Of a DNA stretch of 64,000 nt, positions 8,294 to 16,062 are shown in pieces. The notes under the pieces are model-generated. The model was not told the DNA's origin. It saw only the letters and a program-made list of their open reading frames with translations, and made no database searches. The position numbers and the translations under genes are program-made. Each line of letters begins with the position of its first letter. Within the stretch, counting starts at the first letter, position 1. The DNA lies in assembly GCF_018326265.1 (NCBI RefSeq), contig NZ_AP023360.1:5861501-5925500 (forward strand). The letters are read 5' to 3'. The stretch comes from Catellatospora sp. IY07-71 (GTDB lineage Bacteria; Actinomycetota; Actinomycetes; Mycobacteriales; Micromonosporaceae).

Positions 8294-8307
8294 TCGAAAC
8301 GTTTCGA
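8294..8307. promoter_or_regulatory. candidate LacI-type operator upstream of GH127 gene
   Basis: TCGAAACGTTTCGA, a perfect 14-bp palindrome with central CG, 110 bp upstream of the GH127 start. Its sequence differs from the ara operator at 43660. Confidence 0.45.
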
Positions 8308-8333
8308 GGTGGCTGGGTGTCGCGGGTGGCTGG

Positions 8334-8400
8334 GATGATCGCGGTCGCGTGCCATGATCTGCGGCTGGACCAGAGGTTCTGACACGAACTCGCGATCATC
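8334..8400. repeat. degenerate copy of the GATCGCGAGTTCGTG hairpin
   Basis: The right arm 8380-8400 is identical to the right arm at 2623-2643; the left arm keeps GATGATCGCG and then diverges. It lies downstream of the ankyrin gene and may terminate it. Confidence 0.5.
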
Positions 8401-8442
8401 CTCAGCCGCCCGCCGTCCGCAGCGACGCGTGGGGCGGTCCAG

Positions 8443-9675
8443 TCAGCCCAGGGGGCTGCGGATCTTCGCCACCGCGTCGTAGCGCGGCGCGGGCCGCAAC
8501 TTCGCGGGCAGGCGTCCGAACCGGTCGAGCAGGTCGGGGTCGGCGCCCGCCGCGAGCAGCGCCGCCACGAGGTGGCGCGCATCGGCCTCCTCGGCCCGGT
8601 GCAGCGGTGTGCAGCCCTCCTTGTCCGCGCCGTTCACCGGCAGCCCGGCCGCGAGCAGCCGGGGCAGCAGCGGCTCGTGGTCCAGGTGGGACAGCACGTG
8701 CAGCAGGGTCCCGCCGCTGCCCTCGGCGACGGCCGGGTCGAAGCCGGCGTCGAGCAGCGCGGTGACCACGTCGGTGCGCCCGTGCCGCGCGGCACGGTAG
8801 AGGTCCGTGCGCTGCCAGCGCAGCCGCTTCGGCAGCCGCCCGTGGCCGGTCTGCCAGGCGCGCAGCACGGCCGCGCAGCCCTGCACCGGGCCGCCCAGCG
8901 CGCCGAGGGTCAGCTCCCGCCGGATCTGCTGCGGGGTGTGGTCCAGGGCCGCGAGCCGCCCGTCGCCCACCCGCATCCGGTGCCAGCGGCCGGTGCAGCG
9001 CACCATGACCTCGGGCAGGTCGAGGCTCACCGGAGCGGGCCGCTGTTCCTGGCCGGGCCGCACCGCGCCGAACACCAGCGGGTGCAGGTCGTGGGCGCTC
9101 ACCGGGCCGTCCTCCAGACACCCCACGTCGCCCAGCGTCTCCAGCGCGCGGGATTCGTACGCGGCCCGCCGCTCGGCGACCGCCTCGGCGTCCCAGCACC
9201 ACACCGGCACCGGCGTCCAGTAGTGCGGCAGCCGGGACGCGTCGGTGACGCCGAGGTGCAGCCCGCGCTGCTCGTCCGGCGAGGCCGGTCCGGTGAGCAC
9301 GAGCACGGGCCCGTCGAGCAGCTCGATCAGGCGATCCGGCTCCCGCCGGAAGTCGGCGCCCCGGGGACGGTGCACGTGGACCTGCCGGGTCAGCACCAGG
9401 ACGCGTGTCCAGTGGTAGCGGTGCAGGTAGTCGGGCGGCAGGTAGACGCGAAGCAGGTCGGGGGCGAGGCGGCGCAGGTCGGCGGCGATCTGCCCGGCGG
9501 CCGGGCCGTACTCGGCGCGCACCTCGGTGAGGTCGAGCGACGGCGTCAGCCCGGCGGCGCGGCAGGCGCCCGCCCAGTCCCCCGCCTCGCGCAGGCGGGT
9601 GCACTCGGCCACGACATCCGGGGCCGGGTGGCGCAGCGGCAGCCGGATGAGGTGTTCCCGCCGCCGGTCGGCCAT
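8443..9675 (-). CDS. ankyrin-repeat protein
   Basis: 410 residues, cytoplasmic. Residues 1-270 are an uncharacterised domain with no motif I can name. Residues 280-395 carry three to four ankyrin repeats (DLYRAARHGRTDVVTALLDAG, GTLLHVLSHLDHEPLLPRLL, GCTPLHRAEEADARHLVAALL), a protein-interaction surface. The ATG at 9675 has the strong ribosome binding site AGGGGAG upstream. That site lies in the 22 nt between the ATG and the 3' end of a tRNA-like element on the same strand, so both may be co-transcribed. Function unknown. Confidence 0.8.
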   Translation of the reverse strand: MADRRREHLIRLPLRHPAPDVVAECTRLREAGDWAGACRAAGLTPSLDLTEVRAEYGPAAGQIAADLRRLAPDLLRVYLPPDYLHRYHWTRVLVLTRQVHVHRPRGADFRREPDRLIELLDGPVLVLTGPASPDEQRGLHLGVTDASRLPHYWTPVPVWCWDAEAVAERRAAYESRALETLGDVGCLEDGPVSAHDLHPLVFGAVRPGQEQRPAPVSLDLPEVMVRCTGRWHRMRVGDGRLAALDHTPQQIRRELTLGALGGPVQGCAAVLRAWQTGHGRLPKRLRWQRTDLYRAARHGRTDVVTALLDAGFDPAVAEGSGGTLLHVLSHLDHEPLLPRLLAAGLPVNGADKEGCTPLHRAEEADARHLVAALLAAGADPDLLDRFGRLPAKLRPAPRYDAVAKIRSPLG

Positions 9676-9697
9676 ACCCGCTCCCCTGTCGTCGCCG

Positions 9698-9780
9698 TGG
9701 GAGCGGGGCCGGCCGGATTCGCACCGGCGTCCTCCCGATTAGCAGTCGGGCGCGACGACTTCTGCGCTACGACCCCGCTC
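9698..9780 (-). tRNA. tRNA-like gene, anticodon GCT (Ser), with extended acceptor helix
   Basis: The minus strand folds as a cloverleaf of 83 nt ending in an encoded CCA (9700-9698). The anticodon arm is CCCGA-CTGCTAA-TCGGG, giving anticodon GCT. The T arm is GCCGG-TGCGAAT-CCGGC, the variable loop is a short AGGAC, and TA at positions 8-9 and a 3-bp D stem are present. The acceptor helix is 11 bp (9780-9770 with 9711-9701, one G-U) instead of 7, and there is no separate discriminator base. A normal serine tRNA has a long variable arm; this one does not. It could be an unusual tRNA, a pseudo-tRNA or a tRNA mimic in the leader of the ankyrin gene. Confidence 0.55.
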
Positions 9781-9857
9781 GGCGCGCAGTCTAGCCACGG
9801 CGGCGGTATGGGCGCGGCGCGATTTCCGGGCCCGCGTGCTTCGGCGCCGCCGGGCTG

Positions 9858-10526
9858 TCAGCCGCGTAGCCAGGCGCGCCAGGAGGCGGGGGTGACCGGC
9901 GCGGCCGGGTGGTCCAGGGCCCAGCGCAGATAGCCGGCGCGCAGCCGGACCAGGCCGTCGAGGTCCTCCTCGGCCCAGTCGACGATCATGCGGACCGACG
10001 GCCCGTGGAGGGCGCGGGCCACCTTGACGTAGCCGAGGTCCTCGCAGCGGTGCTCCCGGCGTATTGCGGCGTCGACCAGCCCGAGCAGGTCGCCGTGGGT
10101 CTCCGGCGTGGGCCCCAGCGCGGCGAGGGTACGCAGCACGTGGCGCTTGGCCGCCCAGCTCTTGCCCAGCGCCGCCCACTCGTCCGGATACTCGGTCTCC
10201 CAGCGCAGGTAGAGCACCGCGTGACGGGTGAACGGGGCCAGCTCCTCCGGCGTGGTGGCACTGGAGAGGTAGTGCCAGATCGGGGCGGCGAACATGCGGT
10301 CGTACGCGTCGCGCATCGCGGCGTGGACCTGGTCGTACTCGGCGAGCAGGCCCATCGGGCAGCCACCACCTCCCTCAGCGGTGCGCTGGCGCACGATCCA
10401 GGCGTGGTGGCGAGCCCACTCCTTCTGGTAGCCGCGCTCCCGTTCGATCGCCGCCCGGCGCCGCTCGGGGTCGGGATGCACGACGTCGAAGGTCCAGGCG
10501 AAGTCGGTGAGCTGATCCACATGCAC
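9858..10526 (-). CDS. uncharacterised protein
   Basis: 222 residues, soluble, not recognised. It is helical, with many Trp and Arg residues: DFAWTFDVVHPDPERRRAAIE, KEWARHHAWIVRQR, MFAAPIWHYLSSATTPEEL, HAVLYLRWETEYPDEWAALGKSW, and a C-terminus SWRAWLRG. The GTG start at 10526 has CAACCT 6 nt upstream, a near match to the leaderless -10 pattern. It lies upstream of the tRNA-like gene on the same strand, 77 bp away. No function can be proposed. Confidence 0.6.
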   Translation of the reverse strand: MHVDQLTDFAWTFDVVHPDPERRRAAIERERGYQKEWARHHAWIVRQRTAEGGGGCPMGLLAEYDQVHAAMRDAYDRMFAAPIWHYLSSATTPEELAPFTRHAVLYLRWETEYPDEWAALGKSWAAKRHVLRTLAALGPTPETHGDLLGLVDAAIRREHRCEDLGYVKVARALHGPSVRMIVDWAEEDLDGLVRLRAGYLRWALDHPAAPVTPASWRAWLRG

Positions 10527-10669
10527 GCGGCAAGGTTGCCAGCCGCGAACCCGATCGCCAACGAAAGGAGCCGCATCCGACCGAGCTGAACAGCGGAAAC
10601 GAGCAATACGCGGTCGCTCCGCGACTCTCAGTGATCAGCACCCGGCTCCCCCTGGCCTTCCCGCGGCCC

Positions 10670-10675
10670 TAGGGT
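10670..10675 (+). promoter_or_regulatory. -10 box of a leaderless promoter
   Basis: TAGGGT, 6 nt before the GTG at 10682. Confidence 0.55.
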
Positions 10676-10681
10676 GACGTC

Positions 10682-11458
10682 GTGATCTTGCTGTTGAAGG
10701 TGCTCCTGGCACCCGGTCTGGTCGTGGCCTCCTCGCTGGCGGGACGGCGCTGGGGTGCCCAGGTCACCGGCACCTTGGTCGCGCTGCCGATCGTCGCCGG
10801 GCCGATCCTGCTGATCACGTGCCTGCAGCACGGCACCGCGTTCGGCGCCCGTGCCGCCGCCTCGGCCCTGCTCGGCCTGGTCACGCTCGCTCTGTTCGCG
10901 GTGGTGTTCGCCCGGTGCTCGCGGACCACCGGCTGGGCCGGCTCGCTGGCCGCGGCCTGGGCCGCCTGCCTGGCCGCGGACGTCGCGCTGGCCCGGCTGC
11001 ACCTCGCTCCCGCGCTCGGCCTCGCGGTGGTGCTCATCGCGATCGCGGCCGCGCTGCGGGTCCTGCCCCCGGCCGCGCCCGAGGCGGGACGGAGCGGCGC
11101 GCCCGGCTGGCCGTGGTGGGACCTGCCCGGCCGGGCGATGGCCACGGCGGCCCTGGTGGTGCTGGTCACCACCCTGTCCGGCGCGCTCGGGCCGGGGCTG
11201 ACCGGCGTGCTGGCGCCGTTCCCCATCGCGACCAGCGTGGTCGCCGCGTTCGTGCTCGCGCAGCACGGCTCCGGCCAGGCCGTGCAGACCCTGCGCGGGG
11301 TCCTGCACGGGCTGGCCGGCTTCGCCGTGTTCTGCTTCCTCGTCGCGGTGCTCGCCGAGCCGGGCGGCACGGCGCTCGCGTTCGGCGTCGCGCTGGCGGC
11401 GACGCTCGGCGTACAGCTCGGCTGGCAGGCGCTGCGGCGGCGGGCGGCCGTCGCCTGA
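10682..11458 (+). CDS. multi-pass integral membrane protein
   Basis: 258 residues with about eight hydrophobic segments and short loops. It opens with ILLLKVLLAPGLVVASSLAGRRWG, followed by a conserved-looking GTLVALPIVAGPILLITCLQHG; the second half has VLAPFPIATSVVAAFVLAQHG. The repeated pattern of a Pro-Ile-containing helix followed by a polar HG suggests an internal duplication of two similar halves. No transporter or enzyme family is recognised. The GTG start is set by TAGGGT 6 nt upstream. The next gene starts 20 bp downstream with its own -10 box. Confidence 0.7.
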   Translation: MILLLKVLLAPGLVVASSLAGRRWGAQVTGTLVALPIVAGPILLITCLQHGTAFGARAAASALLGLVTLALFAVVFARCSRTTGWAGSLAAAWAACLAADVALARLHLAPALGLAVVLIAIAAALRVLPPAAPEAGRSGAPGWPWWDLPGRAMATAALVVLVTTLSGALGPGLTGVLAPFPIATSVVAAFVLAQHGSGQAVQTLRGVLHGLAGFAVFCFLVAVLAEPGGTALAFGVALAATLGVQLGWQALRRRAAVA

Positions 11459-11465
11459 GCCGCGT

Positions 11466-11471
11466 TAGAGT
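11466..11471 (+). promoter_or_regulatory. -10 box of a leaderless promoter
   Basis: TAGAGT, 7 nt before the ATG at 11479. Confidence 0.55.
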
Positions 11472-11478
11472 CGCCGCC

Positions 11479-12693
11479 ATGGCGTTCGACATCGCGAGAG
11501 CCCGCGCGGCCTACCCGGCCCTGGGCGAGGGATTCCGGCACTTCGACGCGGCAGCGGGCTCGCTGGTCGCCGAACCCGTGGCGCGGGCGGTGCACGCCGT
11601 ATACACCGGGGCGGTCGCCAACCGCAGCGACGCGTTCGCGCCCGGCCGCCGCGCGCTGGAGATCGTCGTCGAGGCCCGGCGGGCCGTGGCCGACCTGCTC
11701 GGCGCCGACCCGGCCGGTGTGGTCTTCGGCTCCAGCGCCACCTCGCTGACCTACCTGATCGCGCGGACCGTCGCGGCGAGCTGGCAGCCCGGCGACGAGG
11801 TGGTCGTGTCCCGGCTCGACCACGACTCCAACGTGCGGCCGTGGGTGCAGCTGGCCGCCGAGCGCGGCGCGACCGTGCGCTGGGCCGAGTTCGACCCGGC
11901 CACCGGCGAGCTGCCGACGGAGCAGTACCGGGCGCTGATCGGCGAGCGCACCCGGGTGGTCGCGGTGACCGCGGCCAGCAACGCCATCGGCACCCGGCCC
12001 GACGTGCCCGCGATCGCCGCGCTGGCGCACGCGGCGGGGGCACTGGTGTACGTCGACGGCGTGCACGCCACCCCGCACCAGCCGACCGACGTCGCCGCGC
12101 TGGGCGCGGACTTCTACGTGACCAGCGCATACAAGTGGTCCGGGCCGCACCTGGCCGCCTGCGCCGCCGACCCGGCGCTGCTGGAGACGCTGCACCCGCT
12201 CAAACTCCGCCCGTCCAGCGATGCCGTGCCCGAGCGCTTCGAGCTGGGCACGCCCGGCTTCGCCTCGCTCGCCGGGGTCACCGCCGCGGTCGAGCATCTG
12301 GCCACGCTGGACCCGGCCGCGACCGGCTCCCGGCGCGAGCGGCTGCTCACCTCGCTGGCCGCGGTACGCGACTACGAGGCCGGCCTGTTCACCGGGCTCG
12401 TCGACGGCCTGGCCGGCATCGACGGGGTGACCCTGTGCCCGGCGCCGGCCGACCGCTGCCCGACCGTCTCCTTCCGGCTCGGCGCGCAGCACCCGGCGGC
12501 GACCTCGGCGATGCTCGGCGACCAGGGCATCTGCGCGTTCGCCGGGGACTACTACGCGTGGGAGTACTTCCACACGACGGGCCTGCGCGACTCCGGCGGC
12601 GCGGTGCGGGCCGGCATCTACCACTACACGACCGCCGACGACGTCGAGGTGCTGCTGGAGGCCCTGCGTACGGCGGCCAAGGCGGCCCGCTGA
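11479..12693 (+). CDS. cysteine desulfurase-like protein (class V aminotransferase)
   Basis: 404 residues of the PLP fold-type I class V group. The PLP lysine is in YVTSAYKWSGPHLAA near residue 220; the cofactor pocket includes VVFGSSATSLTYLIART near 85, AVTAASNAIGTRPDVPAI near 162 and VYVDGVHATPHQPTDV near 193. This matches the cysteine desulfurase-like subgroup, whose members may act on Cys, selenocysteine or other amino acids and lack a proven role in Fe-S assembly. No cysteine-bearing active-site loop is evident. The start at 11479 follows TAGAGT by 7 nt. The stop is 4 bp from the convergent phosphoesterase, with no terminator hairpin between. Confidence 0.88.
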   Translation: MAFDIARARAAYPALGEGFRHFDAAAGSLVAEPVARAVHAVYTGAVANRSDAFAPGRRALEIVVEARRAVADLLGADPAGVVFGSSATSLTYLIARTVAASWQPGDEVVVSRLDHDSNVRPWVQLAAERGATVRWAEFDPATGELPTEQYRALIGERTRVVAVTAASNAIGTRPDVPAIAALAHAAGALVYVDGVHATPHQPTDVAALGADFYVTSAYKWSGPHLAACAADPALLETLHPLKLRPSSDAVPERFELGTPGFASLAGVTAAVEHLATLDPAATGSRRERLLTSLAAVRDYEAGLFTGLVDGLAGIDGVTLCPAPADRCPTVSFRLGAQHPAATSAMLGDQGICAFAGDYYAWEYFHTTGLRDSGGAVRAGIYHYTTADDVEVLLEALRTAAKAAR

Positions 12694-12697
12694 CGGG

Positions 12698-13549
12698 TCA
12701 GTCGAAGCCGCTGGGCACCGATGCGGCGGGGAACACCCGCCGGATCGGCTTCGGGTCGGTGCCGCGCCGTCCCCACTCGCGCGGGTAGCCCAGCGACACC
12801 TCCTCGAAGCGCACCCCGTCGTAGTGCGTGGTGCGCGGGATGTGCAGGTGGCCGTAGACGGCGACGGCGGCGTTGAACCGGACGTGCCAGCCGGCGGTGC
12901 GCTCGGTGCCGCACCACTGCGCGAACTCCGGGTACCACATGATCTCGGTGGGCTGGCGGACCAGCGGCCAGTGGCTGACCAGCACCGTCGGCAGGGCGGG
13001 GTCGAGGGCGCCGAGGCGCTGCTCGGTCTCGGCCAGCCGGGCCCAGCACCACGACTCGCGGTCCGGAAACGGGTCGGGGTGCAGCAGCATCTCGTCCCGG
13101 CAGACCACTCCCGCCGCGTACGCCTTGGCCAGCGACTCCTCCTTGGTGCTGGTGCCGGGCGCGCGGAACGAGTAGTCGTACAGCTGGAACAGCGGCGCGA
13201 TCACGGCGGGCCCGCCCTCGCCGGGCCAGACCGGATACTCGTCCTCCGGGGTGACCACGCCGATGTCCCGGCACATCCGCACCAGCTCGGCATAACGCGC
13301 CACCCCGCGCAGCTGCACCGGGTCCGACGGCGGCGTCCACAGCTCGTGGTTGCCCGGCACCCAGATCACGTTCGCGAAGCGGGAGCGCAGCAGCCGCAGC
13401 GTCTCCTCGACGTCGGCGAACTGGTCGCCCACGTCCCCGGCGACGATCAGCCAGTCCCCGTCCGACTCCGGCCGCAGCCCGTCCACGACCCGCTTGTTCT
13501 CCGCGTAGGACACATGTAGGTCACTGACCGCGAGCAGAGATGTCGTCAC
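12698..13549 (-). CDS. metallophosphoesterase
   Basis: 283 residues of the calcineurin-like phosphoesterase fold. Metal-binding motifs appear in order: LLAVSDLHVSYAEN at the N-terminus, LIVAGDVGDQFADV near 38, VIWVPGNHELW near 65, LVSHWPLVRQPTEIMW near 195 and VYGHLHIPRTTHYDG near 233. All ligands look present, so it should be an active phosphomonoesterase or phosphodiesterase, substrate unknown. The GTG at 13549 is chosen because AAAGGA lies 8 nt upstream and the protein starts just before the first motif; a longer frame to 13603 would be coded by a repeat element. It is downstream of the AraC gene on the same strand. Confidence 0.87.
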   Translation of the reverse strand: MTTSLLAVSDLHVSYAENKRVVDGLRPESDGDWLIVAGDVGDQFADVEETLRLLRSRFANVIWVPGNHELWTPPSDPVQLRGVARYAELVRMCRDIGVVTPEDEYPVWPGEGGPAVIAPLFQLYDYSFRAPGTSTKEESLAKAYAAGVVCRDEMLLHPDPFPDRESWCWARLAETEQRLGALDPALPTVLVSHWPLVRQPTEIMWYPEFAQWCGTERTAGWHVRFNAAVAVYGHLHIPRTTHYDGVRFEEVSLGYPREWGRRGTDPKPIRRVFPAASVPSGFD

Positions 13550-13574
13550 CGTCCGAATCCTTTCAGGACCGACC

Positions 13575-14606
13575 TCAAGAAAGGAAGGGCACCTTCCTTT
13601 CATCCTGCCCGGTGCGGCGCAGGGCGGCGGGGCCGATCCCGTGCCGGGCCGTGAAGCAGCGCGTCAGGTGGGCGTGGTCGGTGAACCCGCACGCCGCGGC
13701 GATCTCCGCCAGCCCGAGGTCGGTGCGCTGGACCAGGCCGCGCGCGATGCCGACCCGCGTCTGGATCACCAGCTCGCGCAGGCCCGTGCGCTCGGCGGCC
13801 AGCGCGCGCTGCAGGCTGCGGGCCGAGGTCGCGAGGCGGGCCGCGACCGCGTCGAGCCGCCAGGATCGGGCGGGATCGGCGGCGATCATGTCGCGAACGA
13901 CCGCGGCCGGCGAATGTGGAGCCGGCGGTCCGCCGAGGTCGAGCTCCCAACCGGCGAGCCTTGACCCGGCCGCGAGCGCGACGCCTGTCGGCGCCCTGGA
14001 AGGTCCGGTCCGCGGCTGCTCGTCGGCGGGCGGCCCACCACCTGCGGTCGGCGTGGCGGCTGCCGACCGAGTGCCGACGGTCCGCAGGAGCTTCCCGGCG
14101 GGCAGCCGGACGCCGCCGGACAGCAGGAGCGTGACCTTCGGGCGGCGGCCGGTGCAGGCGCCGACGAGCACCTGGTGGACGGCGGCCGTGAACAGGCTCT
14201 CCGCGGGGTTCGGCGGGTGTCCGAGCAGGGCGCGGTGCGTGACGGTCAGCAGGTCGCCGTCCAGGCGCAGCTCGGTCGTGTGGCCCACGTGGTAGCGCAG
14301 CTGAATCGAGGGCAGCAGCGCCAGCAGTTCGGGCAGCGCGCCACGGTCGATCATCTCGGCGACGTCGCCCTCGCGAGGGCGGTCGAGCAGGTGCTCGGCG
14401 GCGCCCGTCAACGCGGGCCAGCCATGTCCGGCCAGCTCGGCGAGCACCCGGTGGTGCAGGCGTTCCGGCACCGGCGCCCCGGCGGATTGAAGCCGGGCGA
14501 CCTCCTCGGCGGTCGCGCCAGGGCCGTGCCGGCGTACGCCGAGCAACGCGGCGCGGACCAGGTGCGGGTGCACGGTGCGCTCGTGCCCCGGAACCCGCAG
14601 CCGCAT
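13575..14606 (-). CDS. AraC family transcriptional regulator
   Basis: 343 residues. The N-terminal two thirds resemble the arabinose-binding-like domain of the OruR/ArgR subgroup (LLPSIQLRYHVGHTTELRLDGD). The C-terminal about 100 residues hold the double helix-turn-helix (WRLDAVAARLATSARSLQRALA, then LGLAEIAAACGFTDHAHLTRCFTARHGIGPAALRR). The ATG at 14606 has TACGAT 6 nt upstream; the ATG is 49 bp from the divergent SDR start, so the pair probably shares control. The last codons, giving a KVPFLS ending, fall within the dispersed GGAAGGGCACCTTCC repeat, so the true C-terminus has been set by the repeat. Confidence 0.88.
   Translation of the reverse strand: MRLRVPGHERTVHPHLVRAALLGVRRHGPGATAEEVARLQSAGAPVPERLHHRVLAELAGHGWPALTGAAEHLLDRPREGDVAEMIDRGALPELLALLPSIQLRYHVGHTTELRLDGDLLTVTHRALLGHPPNPAESLFTAAVHQVLVGACTGRRPKVTLLLSGGVRLPAGKLLRTVGTRSAAATPTAGGGPPADEQPRTGPSRAPTGVALAAGSRLAGWELDLGGPPAPHSPAAVVRDMIAADPARSWRLDAVAARLATSARSLQRALAAERTGLRELVIQTRVGIARGLVQRTDLGLAEIAAACGFTDHAHLTRCFTARHGIGPAALRRTGQDERKVPFLS
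13579..13601. terminator. hairpin, copy of the GGAAGGGCACCTTCC repeat
   Basis: 10-bp arms GAAAGGAAGG and CCTTCCTTTC around GCA. It overlaps the 3' end of the AraC gene and lies 30 bp before the phosphoesterase start. Confidence 0.5.
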
Positions 14607-14612
14607 GGCGGA

Positions 14613-14618
14613 ATCGTA
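14613..14618 (-). promoter_or_regulatory. -10 box of a leaderless promoter
   Basis: TACGAT on the minus strand, 6 nt before the ATG at 14606. Confidence 0.5.
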
Positions 14619-14655
14619 CAAGCCGACCGGCGCCCTTCCCGGACAGTCTTGCCGC

Positions 14656-15396
14656 ATGGACTTTCACGGAACACGCGTACTGGTCACCGGCGGCACCAGC
14701 GGCATCGGCGCCGCCCTGGTCCGGCAGCTGGCCGGGCGGGGCGCACTGGTCGCGACGTGCGGGCGCGACGAGGGCCGTCTCGCGGAGACGACCGGCCGTG
14801 CCGGGGTGACCGGCTGGGTCGCCGACCTGTCCGGCCCGGCGGGCAACGCCGAGCTGGTGGCGCGGGCTGCCGAGGCGCTCGGGGGGCTCGACGTCGTGGT
14901 CGCCAACGCCGCCGTGCAGCACCACCAGTCGTTCACCGGCGGCTGGTCCACCGCGGACAGCGCCTCGGTGCTGGCCGAGCTGCACACCAACCTCGCCGGG
15001 CCGATCGCGCTGGCCGGTGCGGCCGGTCCGCACCTGCGCCGGTCGCGCGGGGTGTTCACGGCGCTCACCTCCGCCCTGGCCTACTCGCCGAAGAAGGGCG
15101 CGCCCGTGTACTGCGCCGGCAAGGCCGGGCTGGCGGTGTTCCTGCGGGCGCTGCGCTACCAGTGGGAGGACGAGGCGGCCGGAGTCTGCGTACAGGAGGC
15201 GCTGATGCCGCTGGTCGCCACGCCGATGACGGCGGGCCGCAACGACGGCGCGATGAGCCCCGAAGACGCCGCCCGGCAGATCGTCGCCGGGATCGCGCGG
15301 CGCGTGCCGGTGATCGCGGTGGGCAGGGCCCGGCCGTTCCGGGTCATCCGGCGGCTCGCACCCGGGGTCGCCGACGCGATGCTGCGGAACGGCTGA
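14656..15396 (+). CDS. SDR family NAD(P)-dependent oxidoreductase
   Basis: 246 residues, classical short-chain dehydrogenase/reductase. The N-terminal LVTGGTSGIGAALVRQLAG binds the dinucleotide, VVVANAAV near residue 85 is the NNAG-like motif, and the catalytic Tyr and Lys are in VYCAGKAG near 155, with Ser in TALTSALAYS. The pattern resembles DltE-like oxidoreductases; substrate unknown. It is divergent from the AraC regulator and convergent with a two-component regulator 12 bp downstream. A conventional ribosome binding site is not obvious; the ATG is 8 nt after GACAGT. Confidence 0.88.
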   Translation: MDFHGTRVLVTGGTSGIGAALVRQLAGRGALVATCGRDEGRLAETTGRAGVTGWVADLSGPAGNAELVARAAEALGGLDVVVANAAVQHHQSFTGGWSTADSASVLAELHTNLAGPIALAGAAGPHLRRSRGVFTALTSALAYSPKKGAPVYCAGKAGLAVFLRALRYQWEDEAAGVCVQEALMPLVATPMTAGRNDGAMSPEDAARQIVAGIARRVPVIAVGRARPFRVIRRLAPGVADAMLRNG

Positions 15397-15408
15397 CCGC
15401 GTCCGCGT

Positions 15409-16062
15409 TCACCGGGCGGTGAAGCCGCTGCGGTAGGCCCAGACCACGGCCTGGGTGCGGTCGCGTACGCCGAGCTTGCCGAGCACGCTCTTGATGTGGG
15501 ACTTCACCGTCTCCAGCGAGATGTACATCGCCTCGGCGATCTCCGCGTTGGACTTGCCCGCGGCCAGGGCGTGCAGCACCTGCGCCTCGCGCTCGGTGAG
15601 CCGGGCTGCGGTCGCCGCCGTGCCGTCGGTGCGGGCCAGCCGCGTGGCCGCCTCGCGCAGCAGCCGCCGGGTCACCGCCGGAGCCAGCAGCGCGTGGCCG
15701 GCCGCGACGGTGCGGACACCGGCGACCAACTCCTCCGGGGTGGCACGTTTCAGCAGGAAGCCGTCCACCCCGGCGGCGATCGCGGCGTCGACGACCTCGT
15801 CGTGGTCGAACGTGGTCAGCATCAGCACCCGGGGCCGCGGCGGCGGCCAGGACACGATCTCGCGACCGGCCGAGGTGCCGTCGTGCACCGGCATGCGTAC
15901 GTCCATCACCACCACGTCCGGCCGCGACGCGCGGGCCGCCGCGACCGCCTCGCGCCCGTCGGCGGCCTCGCCGACGACCTCGATGCCGGGCTCGGCGGCC
16001 AGCAGCGCGCGCAGCCCGCCCCGCACCAGGGCGTCGTCGTCGGCGAGCAGCACCCGGATCAC
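15409..16062 (-). CDS. NarL/LuxR-type response regulator
   Basis: 217 residues. The receiver domain (1-120) has the acidic pocket in VLLADDDALV, the phosphoacceptor Asp54 in VVVMDVRMPVHDG and the conserved Lys in GFLLKRATPEEL. The LuxR-type helix-turn-helix is at 150-215 (LTEREAQVLHALAAGKSNAEIAEAM, ETVKSHIKSVLGKLGVRDR). The GTG start overlaps the stop of the upstream kinase gene as GTGA, so they are translationally coupled and form a two-component pair. Targets and signal are unknown. Confidence 0.93.
   Translation of the reverse strand: MIRVLLADDDALVRGGLRALLAAEPGIEVVGEAADGREAVAAARASRPDVVVMDVRMPVHDGTSAGREIVSWPPPRPRVLMLTTFDHDEVVDAAIAAGVDGFLLKRATPEELVAGVRTVAAGHALLAPAVTRRLLREAATRLARTDGTAATAARLTEREAQVLHALAAGKSNAEIAEAMYISLETVKSHIKSVLGKLGVRDRTQAVVWAYRSGFTAR

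Noticed and set aside
9698..9780. Ordinary tRNA-Ser(GCT)
   Set aside because: The short variable loop, 11-bp acceptor helix and missing discriminator do not fit a standard serine tRNA, so it is reported as tRNA-like.
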